Shown piece by piece: positions 49,236 to 59,600 of a stretch of 64,000 nt of DNA. Positions within the stretch are counted from its first letter, which is position 1, and every line of letters starts with the position of its first letter. The position numbers were made by a program, and so were the translations under genes. The notes below the pieces were generated by a model. That model did no database searches. It saw only the letters and a list, made by a program, of their open reading frames with translations, and was not told where the DNA came from. Source of the stretch: Clitopilus passeckerianus (lineage: Eukaryota; Basidiomycota; Agaricomycetes; Agaricales; Entolomataceae); the NCBI GenBank assembly GCA_944990035.1, contig CALYLX010000126.1, positions 992,001-1,056,000 of the forward strand. The letters run 5' to 3'.

Positions 49236-49287
49236 CTGAACCATTGGCCCATTTATTGATATATTACATTCACGTTGGTAAATAGTA

Positions 49288-50483
49288 TTAATGGACATTA
49301 TAACATGTCAGAGCTAACTGAGAGGGGGGTATTCGCGAGACCATCCTATCGAACGCTTGGAGGACATAGCAAACGGAAGGTCGCCGGCGTGGGTCCTCAT
49401 GCAGCATGGGACGTAAGACATGCATGAGCTCGGGGAGCTCGTACCCGGTCAACTAGACCGATGATCGGGTGAGCGGAAAGACATCGTTAAATCAAGGGAG
49501 AATATATACCTTGCATGCGCGCAATATCAAGACAGCCAAGGCCCATACATCGATTTTATATGGATCGGCTTGGCCACCTTGCTCGCACTCAGGTGGGATC
49601 TCTGTGCCTCGGTACCCATATATTGAAGGTTCACAATCTCCGAGGTATCTTCGACTGATTTCAAAGTCAATGTACGCATAGTGGCCATTGTAATCGGTCA
49701 GAAGATTCCGCAGAGAAATGTCAAGGTGTGCTATGTGATGGTGGTGCATGAAAACTATATGCTGTGTGCAGGGTTCTCATGAGATTATGGTGGCGCCACT
49801 TGAATTCTGGAATATACCTCAATTATCTGCCGCAACGCTGCAAGAAACACACGCAGGCAGCATGGGGAATCTGTTATAAGTTGCGGTGACCATTCTTCCA
49901 TGACGATGAGGGCAAGGTCATCACTGTCAACTTCAATCATGTCCAAAACCGCTGCAGTTTGGTTTAGATTGCATCACATGGACAGGAAAAATGACCACAC
50001 TCACGAATTGTATGGTTCATTGGATCATTTCTTCGGGGAGCTGTTGATAGGTATCGGATCACATCATACTCTCGACTCTGTATGTGCACAGCTTTTATCA
50101 CGGTTCTGGAATTGTCGCATATGTGGAATCCTCGAAATAAATTATCCCCCTAGAGATAGAGTTAAAAAAAAATCCTCGGACCGACAGAATAGCGTGCTCA
50201 CTAGGCCGGGGTCGTGACATAGATCATGGTCTTTCTGCTTTTCATAGGATCGTAGTGTTTGCAGACACGATGCGTCAATAGGCCCCAACTTGGAAAGACA
50301 CTTGTAAAACTCCTTCGCATCCCGGACATTCTCCAGCCGAAACCCTCGAGATCGAAGAACAGAGTCGTAGAGGCCCCAGCGGGGTGACATGCGATAATTC
50401 ACGTCGTCTTCGTCAAGAGAAGTGTCCGATGTAGAGGGTGAATCGGGAACATTATCGTAGTCATAGTCCCAGGTACCAGGCAT
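49288..50483 (-). CDS. Divergent protein-kinase-like protein
   Basis: Exons 50202-50483, 50005-50149, 49818-49951, 49510-49761 and 49288-49452; 978 nt, 325 aa. An acidic N-terminal ~90 residues precede a shortened kinase fold. The VIKAV lysine is present, the catalytic loop is HLDISLRNLL (Asp and Asn kept), and the DFG triplet is DFE (YIDFEIS). The APE region is TEIPPECE and helix F is YKIDVWALAV. The glycine loop is poor (GDNLFRGFH). Such reduced kinases are frequent in mushroom genomes. With DFE the metal-binding Asp remains, so activity is possible. Partners are unknown. Confidence 0.72.
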
Positions 50484-51143
50484 GGTTCAGGGGTGGCTCA
50501 AAGATTACTGGCAGGATTATTGAACCGAGGGGAATCCACAGAGGTTGCGGGCAGGGGAGGCAAGGAGATGCATTTACAGGCAGGCCAACATGCGTATTAT
50601 ATCAGAACTGCCGGCTACTAACAAGGAACTATGAGGAGAAGTTGCCCCGTTGAGGATCCGCAAATGGTAGCATGTTCTTGAACAAGGTCCAAGGGTTAAG
50701 TAGAGCTGGAGAAGAATATTCCAGATGTAGCAAAGCCGAACAAGGCAGTAAAGCAATTAGGACATGAACTTCTCAGGCCGAAGGTGACCGCGCAATTGAT
50801 CGAGGGTTTGACTGGGTCGAGGTGCGATACTCTTGATGCATCGAGCTACCGGCGCACAGTATTCTGCCAGAATCCATATGGTCTGGGCACGAACCGGGTA
50901 AGCGGAGGTAACAAATCCACAGAGAAGCTGTTAACTACTGGTGAGTGCCTGCGATGACCACCGGAGAATCCACATTGAATATGGGCTAACGCGTCGGATG
51001 GGTGAGATACGGAGGACTGTTTTGGGTTGAGTTTAGTGATCCCATGTTCCACGTGCGGCTGCAGCCCGTTGATCGTGCGAAATATTGCACTCTTTCTGCA
51101 AAGTGCTTGACAGCCGGTGACGGCGTCTTATTACTCCAAAGCC
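50484..51143. other. Intergenic region without supported gene
   Basis: Both flanking genes point away from it, so it holds two promoters. No open frame with domain support, no tRNA and no repeat were seen. Confidence 0.4.
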
Positions 51144-51799
51144 ATGGAAGAAGGTACGAAATCCAAAAAAACCGTGTTCGTCGGGGGTATAGGTGAAGAC
51201 GTCGATGAGGCAGTCATCTACGAACGTTTCTCGACGTTTGGTGCGTGCTCCAAATAAACTCGTCTTTTGCTCAGTATTCACGGGATATAAATTGCCAGGC
51301 GATATCATCGAAGTACAGTTACCTACCGCTGCAACGAATCAACATCAACAGACAGGTGCGGTGTTTTGGAGGCTCTTCATCACGTAGAGTGGTTACTGAC
51401 AGTCAGAGCAGAAGCGAAGCACCGAGGCTTTGCATTCGTAACATACAGTTCTGCTGCAGATGCTAATGATGCAATCGATAACATGGACATGAATGAATTG
51501 CGTGGACGAGTGCTGAAGTGCAATTTGGCCAAGCCAATGAAGAACCCTATGCAATTGGGCGGAAACAGAGCAGGTAAGCTAGCGAAATACTCTAAACTGC
51601 AGAACGACCCTGATTCTTCTCAGTTTGGGAATCGGAGGAATGGCTCAAGGAGCACCTCAAGCCTTTGTCGCAAAGTCAGGGCGGAGGCATGCAATATCCG
51701 TTAGTGTCCTCCCTAAACAGCAAATTTATAACACTTTCTCAAGGTCGTGAAGACGAGGATGAAGAAAACCCTGATCAAAACGACAAGATGGAAGAGTAA
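51144..51799 (+). CDS. Single-RRM protein related to the cyclophilin E (PPIE) N-terminus
   Basis: Exons 51144-51240, 51299-51355, 51412-51573, 51624-51703 and 51758-51799; 438 nt, 145 aa. The RRM reads [20 protein letters not shown] (RNP2), [20 protein letters not shown] (RNP1) and [18 protein letters not shown]. After the RRM comes [15 protein letters not shown] and an acidic end, without any cyclophilin domain. In animals this RRM belongs to the spliceosomal isomerase PPIE/Cyp33; a stand-alone form suggests a small splicing factor. The exon 3 acceptor has two AG choices three bases apart; both keep the frame. Confidence 0.8.
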
Positions 51800-51923
51800 C
51801 CGTCTTCCCGTCCGGTTACTTCAAATCGCTGCAAGCGCCGGGTTCACTGCTTACTATAGTAGCCTGCCTTGTTGCACGACGATCGAAGATATGACAGGGT
51901 GTGGGTGCATGGGGATGAAAATA

Positions 51924-52852
51924 TTACATCCGCTCCGGATTGGTTTCTGGTTCAAATTGACTACGCGCGCGTTTGATATCTTCTTGCATGAACAGCAGTT
52001 CTTCCATACGAGCGAGCTTCTTCGCGTCAGCTGGTCGCGATAAGGCTCTACGTATATCTTCAATGGATAGTCGGGTTTTCTTCGATGATGAGCCAGCAGA
52101 TTGACACTTGTGTGGAGTTAGCAAGACGAATACCAGCAATTTCGGAGAAACCAGAAAGACATACGACATCGGCGATGTATTCCACGAGAATCTCCTCCAT
52201 GACATTCACGGTGTCATTCGCCGGATTCCTATCATCTCCAAAGCCGTACATCAGGCTTTTCACTGTCATGAATTTTGAGTGTGTTTATGCTCGAGGCAAT
52301 TCAATCACGCTCACATTCTTTGGAGAAAAGGCCCTTGAAATTAGAAGATTTTCTGGAACCACGACCGCCAGACAAAGTACTTGAGGTTAAATTATCCCTA
52401 AGATAAGTAGGGGTATATGAAGTAAACGTTGTTGTCCGTGGTGCCACGGATGGGATTGTTACTGTGGGTGTTTGTGCAGCGATAGGAGCAGGTGTGGTGA
52501 CCGTTTGCGTCGTAGCAGTGGATGTTTGAAAATTCTGGGCTGTGTGAGGGATGTAACTGTATGGATATGTCCATCCATATCCAGTTACTCCAGCCTGGTA
52601 TCCTGCAGCTTGATAGGTGTATGCTCCTGGAGTCTGTGTGTACGCTGTGGGGTATGCTCCGTACGGATATGTTGTAGAAGTTGGTGGTGGATGCCCAGCC
52701 GGAGAAGGCGACGTATATGTAGGGTACGTTAGGTTGGACATGTTTACATTGTTGGTGGGAGCAGTGGTGGTGGCGGGGGTGGTGCTGTTGCTAGTGCCAT
52801 TGGTATTCGAAGCCATCGAAGGGAGAAGGTAGGTCGAATGGCGAGTTGACAT
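51924..52852 (-). CDS. TAF13: TFIID subunit TAF13 with long low-complexity N-terminus
   Basis: Exons 52315-52852, 52165-52262 and 51924-52106; 819 nt, 272 aa, about twice the usual TAF13. The C-terminal ~100 residues form the histone fold: KSLMYGFGDDRNPANDTVNV, MEEILVEYIADV and RLSIEDIRRALSRPADAKKL. It pairs with TAF11 in TFIID. The first ~165 residues are Thr/Pro/Tyr/Ala-rich (TYPYGAYPTAYTQTPGAYTY), prion-like and disordered. Start 52852 or the in-frame Met at 52816. The junction of the two parts is spliced inside the basic LFSKE/LKSLM segment. It converges with the RRM gene. Confidence 0.85.
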
Positions 52853-53021
52853 AATCACTAGCCTCCAAGAATGGCAATCAGGGTCGGAGCCGTCCTCCTC
52901 ACCGCAGCATGGCTGCAGCCCGCGAGTCTAGTTTACAGATCGATTATAAAACTGGCTAGTATACACGACGGTTAGGCTGTACAGTAAGACTGAATCCTTT
53001 TCTTCTACTCTGGACTCGGTC

Positions 53022-54633
53022 TTAATCTTTATCACCTTGTTTTGCAGCCACTTCCAAATATCTTGCGCTCTCCATCATGGCCTTCAACTCACCCCATCTT
53101 CGTCGATTATTCCTCTCTCGTCAAGCCATTCACATATGATATCGGGATTGGAGAGATCTGTGGGTGGTTCCTCACCTTCTGCATATCCTATTTCGGAGCC
53201 CTCTGAAACGTTCTCCTGAAGCTCATCCAGCTCGCCCCGAATGCGTTTAAATAATGACCACTGGAGATTTGTCAGTGAATGCATAGCTCAAGGGGAAGTC
53301 CATTACCTCCCAGTGTGAGAACTCATGGAAAACAGAGGTACGATTACTGGAGAACTTTCCAAGGTTATATTCCACAGTCAATGGACGCGAGTTTTCGCTC
53401 TCATCCCCAGAGTCACCCTCTCCATCTAGGTATTTTTCCTAGACAGTGTTGGAGACAATTAGCTGGCATATGCCGACGAGTACTTACATTGGGCTCAAAG
53501 CCAAAACGGTGATATGGATGACCGCTCAACCTTCCCGCGAAAGTTGAGATGCGACCATCAAGATTGCAAGCCTCACAATAGGAAACACTGGATTCGAGCT
53601 GTTCGAGATCGAATTCCGGGTAAGTTTCCAGTGCCTTTCTGAATTCTTGCCGCCAGACAGAGGAGGCCACAAGGGAATCACTCATCCCCGAGAGTTTTCG
53701 CCGTACAACGTTCAGTGGGACGGAAAAGTAATAATCAGTGAATTTTAAAAGGGAGTAAGGAGGGCAAACTTACTGCGCAATTGAACCCTCATGAATTCAC
53801 TTCTCGGAGTCTCAGGTTGGACAGCGATGTGAACAAAGAATTGAAATATCTTTTTGAATTGAAGGCTGAGGTCCTGGTATGTTGCTAAACTGTGTAGGAA
53901 GCGCAGGTATGGGCTCTCCATCATCCTCAACAATGAACCCAGACACGTTCGATTCTTCAGATTGGTCAAACAAGGTATCAGTACCATTGTCAGCATCGAG
54001 TTGGCACCTTGGGAGGGTTTGGTTCCGTCATCGCCTCTCTCGCTCTCATATTCAGATTCTTCCTCTGAGGAGGGGTCCACGGGCCTGCCTTCCTTCTTGT
54101 CTGGTTTAAAGATTCAGTATGTTTATTGTGCGTAGCGGAGGAGGGCAAAGGCTTTACTCACTCTTCATTCGTTCCAGGTTTTCTTGAAAGGCTGTTTTCC
54201 GATCCCTTGCTCGAAACCATCCACTCATAATATCTGGATCAAGCGTTCAGCTGGTGAGCTGATCTTGAGAAGAAGGATTACACACTTCCTGGATCTACTT
54301 CAGTTTGAATATCCTCAGGCTCAGGGGACTCGATTACTCGTGTTGGTACGTTTCCTCGACGACGCTTGCGGATGGGTTGTTCCTCGCGTCTATCTTCTTG
54401 CCTCTTCTCTTGGGAGACGGATTCTCGTCCGAGTCGCTGTCGGGTCCCGGGAGCGCCTTCGGTTCCAGTTTGATATGACTGAGATCTTCGTCACTGTTTC
54501 CGCCAGAGGAATGTTCAGGTATGGAGGGATGGGGAGGTTCTGAAATCTTTGAAGAAGAAGCTTTAGGCGACGGCGAAGAACTCTCAGGTAGTACTGTTTG
54601 CCTCGATTTCTTGGCTTTCTTTTTCGTGGGCAT
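53022..54633 (-). pseudogene. DUF4211 protein gene, copy C (decayed)
   Basis: It has the same exon order as copy D. It starts MPTKKKAKKSRQTVLPESS. Conserved DUF4211 pieces: FIVEDDGEPIPALP, QFKKIFQFFVHIAV, MSDSLVASSVWRQEFRKALE, TSVFHEFSHWE and KAMMESARYLEVAAK. Relative to copy D there are frame breaks at about 54381-54390, 53997-54008, 53877-53890 and 53091-53104. The acceptor before the YYFSVPLNVV exon (about 53731-53745) has no AG. Five independent lesions beside an intact twin argue for a real pseudogene. The ancestral stop is at 53022; the current frame stops at 53084. Confidence 0.75.
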
Positions 54634-54820
54634 TTCTAAAGTGTTGATGGAGTTATGGTTGATGATGACAATCCTGTAGGTGCTTGCCGAGTCAAGATCT
54701 CCGCTAGTCACTCTAGGACAAGGAGCGGTAATCAACAACAGAATTATACACCTATGTTATATAAGATAGTTACACTGTACAGTATTACACTACATTAGGA
54801 TAATTTATTTTCCCCTGTCC

Positions 54821-56513
54821 TCAGTCGTCGTCATCACCACCGCCATTCTTTGCAGCAATTTCCAGATGCCTTGCACTCTCCATCATGGCTTTCAACTTTT
54901 CCCACTCTCGGTCAATGATCTTCCTGCTGTCAAGCCAATCACAAATCCCGTCTGCATCTGTTAGATCTTTGGGCGGTCGCTTCCCTCCTGCATACGCAAC
55001 TTTGTAGAATTTCTTCCCTCTTTTTGCGTTCTCTGTTAGCTCGTCCATCTCGTCGCGAATACATTTGAATACTGCCCACTTCAAACCAGTGAGTAAACGA
55101 ATAAGGTCGGGAGAAAAACCCTTACCTCCCAGTGTGAGAACTCATGAAAGACGCTGGTACGCCTGCCGCAAAATCTTCCTAGATTAAATTCCACGGTTGC
55201 TGGAGGAGTTTCGTCCTCGCTTTCGCTTTCACTACTCGCACTGTCACTATCACTACCCCCACCAAGGTATTTTGCCTTAGAGATATTAGGAACGAGTAGC
55301 AAGGACTGGTTAATAAGAACGCACATCGAGTTCGAACCCTGAGCGGTGGTATGGATGTCCACTTAGCCTCCCCATTAGAGTTGAGATACGACCACCAAGA
55401 TGACAGGCATCACAATTACGAACACCGAAGTCGAGCTTAATAAGGTCAAATTCTGGGTAGGTTTCCAGTGCCTTTCTGAATTCAGGTCGCCATACAGAGG
55501 AAGCCACGAGGGAATCCCTCATCCCAGAGAGTTTTCGTCGAACAACTGTCAACGGGACAGAGAAATATTCTTGGTCTGGACGAGTATCATTTAGGAACAC
55601 CACCCAAGTGAAAAGCGCACGAACTCACTGCGAATTTGGTCCTTCATGAATTCACTTCTCTCTGTCCCAGGCCGTACGGCAATGTGGACGAAGAATTGGA
55701 ATATTTTCTTGAACTGATGGTCGAGGTCCTGGTACGTTTCCATGCTAAACTGCATAGGTAGCGAGACAACTTCTCCGTCATCCTCAACGATAAAATCAGA
55801 GGAGTTGGAGGATTCAGACCCGTCGAACAAGCTGTCATGATCACTGTCGGCACTGGGTCTGGCACCTTTGAAGGGTTTGCTTTTGTCACCGCTCTCGCTC
55901 TCTTCGGTTTCTTCCTCCGTAGAGGGGTCCATAGGTTTCCCTTGCTTTTTTCCTGAGATCGCAGTTTTAGTAGGGGTGATGGAATACGGAAGAGAGTTCA
56001 CCGACTTTTCAAGCGTTCTAAATTCTTCTGAAAGGCCGTTTTCTTATCCCTTACTCGAAACCGTGAGCTCAAGATATCTAAACCACGTATTCATTGATTG
56101 TGCGTCTTCCTCGAGTAGAAAGAATGCTCACGTTCTTTTTCAACTTCATCTGCAATATCATCCGATTCAGAAGACTCGATTGCACGTCCTTTTGTCAGCC
56201 TTCGACGACGCTTGTGGATAGGCCTGTCCTCTTCATCAGAAAGAACGACCTTCTTGGAGCCCCTGACTAGCCTCTTCTTCTTGGTTGGAGATGGATTTTC
56301 ATCTGAGTCACTGTCAGATATATCAAGGACTTTTGGTTCTAGTTTGATAGTACTGAGGTCGTCGTCGCTGTTGTCATCAGAAGGAGGACGTTCGCGTTTG
56401 GAGGGTAGGAGAGGTTGGGATGTTTTGTAGGAAGAAGAAACTCTAGGTGACGATAAAGGATGTTCAGATAGTTTTGTTTGCCTGAGACTCTTTGCTTTCT
56501 TTTTCGCCGGCAT
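54821..56513 (-). CDS. DUF4211 domain protein, copy D (intact)
   Basis: Exons 56132-56513, 56006-56077, 55629-55952, 55325-55569, 55126-55275 and 54821-55078; 1431 nt, 476 aa, frame exact. The N-terminus is a Lys/Ser/Asp-rich disordered region with SLRQTKLSE and several NLS-like basic runs. The DUF4211 domain follows: DFIVEDDGEVVSLPMQFSME, QFKKIFQFFVHIAVRPGTER, MRDSLVASSVWRPEFRKALE, a Cys pair NCDACHLGGRI and TSVFHEFSHWE. DUF4211 is also found in human QSER1 and PRR12, both chromatin proteins, so a nuclear role is likely. It ends with an Asp run. It is divergent from the large gene, 158 bp away. Confidence 0.82.
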
Positions 56514-56671
56514 GGTAAAATGCTTCAGAACGTTGTTGGAGTCATGGAGAACGGCACTCGGACGTCGCGCATGCGCTTGCCGAGGTCGCGTCTGCAAATG
56601 GCAGGTGCCAGGGCTTTCTAAATCGAGCTCCTGTCATCAACACCACAGGCAGAGGCACAGCACACTCTATC

Positions 56672-59600
56672 ATGGATTCACCCCCTCGAATCCCCCGAAT
56701 AAACGTCGATGTAGGAGAATACACATTTTCGTTGGAGCCGCCCGTCACGCCGAGTCGCCCTCTTCGGACGTCAAGCTCTGAGGAACGGCGGGACCCAGCC
56801 ACTGCGTTCTCCCCAATAGCACCCCCAACTAATAGGCAGAAGACTACTAGCAGAGCCAATAAGGAATCTCGAAAACTACTCGCGCATATACTCAGTCAAC
56901 TAGAAAGAAGACAGATGCCACCTTCTTTTCTCGATCTTGACGACGAACTATTCAGTTCGGAAAGAGGAACAAGCTCTATCCTAGAAGCTGTAAAGGAGTC
57001 GACGAATGTCAAGAAGCTCATAATGGAAACTAGCAAGTCCTTTCAGCAATCTAATCCAGAAGATGATGAAGCGGGCGATGATGCCAGAGATGAAGGGTCC
57101 TATTCCACAGATGGTGTATACGAGCTTTTAGTCCAGCTGCGGGATCTTCTGTTACTTTCTACGGCTCAGGGTTGGCATATCCTTGACGATGGGTGGGTCT
57201 CCAATTGCTTAAGGCTTTTATATTATCTACTCACTGGGACGACAGCGCGGATAAACAAGGTGGCCTCAAGTCGTCCTCTCCGTTCCGACGCTCGAGACAG
57301 AGTCTCCAGGAAAAAGGGCCGAGATCCCGGTCTCCTTCACCCTCCCAAAGACGAGAGAACCAATTAACAGTCCCAATCTTACTCTTGACCTGCATCAAAA
57401 TCATTGCCTCTCTTGTTCTCGAGGAGTGTCGATTCAAGATATCCTCCCCTCGACCTTCAAAGCCTCCTAACGCTCTTCAATCTGTTGTCCTTGACCTGGC
57501 CCGTATACTTGTCCACTCCAACAGGAACGACCCGGTCATTACCTCAAAAATAGGATTTGCGGTCATCCCAGCCTTCAGTACATTTCCCCGGAGATGCATC
57601 CGCGCTTGATAGGCTTCTTCAGGGATATCGTGGTACAAGGAGCTCTGGATAATCTCCAGCAACTCCAAGGTCTTGATGACTCTCAGTCGATTACAAGCCC
57701 AATCCGAGGTGAGCAGACTCCTTGAAAGACTTTGATCATTGCATTTACCTGCCAATCTTCACCTCCAGATGAATCATCCTCATACTCGGAGAGCCCTTTC
57801 GTCTCTATTCATGTTGAATCCGCGACCGAGGATACATTCGGAACCGCTGAAGTGGACCTTTCACAAGGGCCGTTTGTGCACTCCGCCTATGTCCCAAACC
57901 AATCTCCTGCAATCTATCGACTTTCCTCCGTGATTGCTCCTCTGCTGGGTGCCATCCTAGATTCCGTAGAGCTCGATTATGGATCACTCAACAATCATGC
58001 ATCAACCCTCCAATTCAGGCGACTTCTTTACCTTCTATTCGACCAGAAATTCGACGCATGTATTGATATGTTACAAGTCATCGCCTACCATACCGAGAGG
58101 GCTCGCAGGGCTGCGGTCTCTATTCTTTTCATGCATACCCCTCAGTTCGTTGGTCATAGGTCCGTCAGTCTGCTCGACAATCCAGATCAGCGACCCCCCC
58201 AGACGGCAGCGACGCCATGGACGGCTCGCCATCGGCACCAGTTCATGCCTTGGTATTTTGACCCCCCGGATCGTAACTCTCGCGTTGGTTCCTGCCTCAT
58301 TCAGGACTGTCCGACCTGTTCAAAGCCCTTGTCTGGATTCGGTCTGCTATGTCCGTTTTGCCTAGTTGGGGTACATTTTTATTGCTTTGACGATGACGAA
58401 GGCAACCGCATAGTGCAGTATGCCTCTACCGCGGGCCAGCATGTCCATCGCGTCGCCATGTTCCGCTTCTCCAACGTGTTATCGACACGAACCCCGTTAA
58501 GCCGAGGAGAACACACGTTCCGAACAGTAAACATGTTTACGCTCGTCCTCTGTTTCATCTGCCAGTCACCACTCCTAGGAGGTGCAGTGCAGGGCATGAA
58601 CTGCTCTGCTTGTATGCTATTTGCGCATCAGGGTTGCCTTGCAACTTTGCCAAAAAGTCAATACCCAGCTTGTGACATACATGACTTTGATTCTAGTAGG
58701 ATCACTATTGAATGGACCAAGATGCACAAGGCAATCACCGACTACTATCGGTTATCCCTTCAGCTACCTGATGACAAACTTTCGTCCATGGGCCGTGAGG
58801 AGCTCTCCATCCTACATGCCGTGCTTCAGATGCAGGCACAAATCATTAGCAATGGGATCGCACTAGGCTCTATCCTTATCAAGAAAGGGGGAAGACCCTA
58901 TATCCCCGATGATTTCGAGCTTCACCAAACCATTCGCCGGCTCAAACAGCGACTCTCGTTTGGAGGTGCTGCATGTTCCAACACCCTCCAGGACTATCTC
59001 GCTGAGAATGGTTCTGAGTTTTCAGATCACTCTCTCCTGTTCAGTTGGCCAGTCTTGAGTTATATTTCTTCTCAACTACGACTACCAGCTTCAAGGGTCC
59101 AAGGCTCTCCGGACCTATTGAGCGTGGCACAGTCCTCCTCCCTGGCTGAGCCTCTGACTGCTCCTTCGCAGCCTTTCTCTGTTGTCGCTACACCTCATAT
59201 CTATTCAATCCTTCGCAAGTCCTTCAATATTCGCTTAGACATCGCAGGGGATTTATTTGTATCGCATTTGTTGCGTTGTGGTTTCCTGCGTCCTCTCAAC
59301 GAGCCCCAGGATATGCTGCACATGGAAGAAGCAAACCCGGCAATAGTATCATTCCCCCTCCCATCTGGCTTAGACCTATCTCCTAGTGTTGAGACCCTGG
59401 TCTCGGCCATCGAAGCCTGCCTTTCGGATAGGGACCTCTGTTCTAACGAGCTCGGTCTTCTCCTTCTGGCAAGGCGATGTTGGCCTGATGGGCACACTCC
59501 CGAATACATCATATCCCGGTTGCTGCAGAGCATTATTTCATGGATTTTAGCTGAGGTATATTTGATTACGCATCCACATTGGTCGCCCAGCTAATTTATA

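Noticed and set aside
57535..57578. Apparent frameshift in the large gene
   Set aside because: A 44-nt GT-AG intron in phase joins DP to YISPEMHPRL, so no break is needed.
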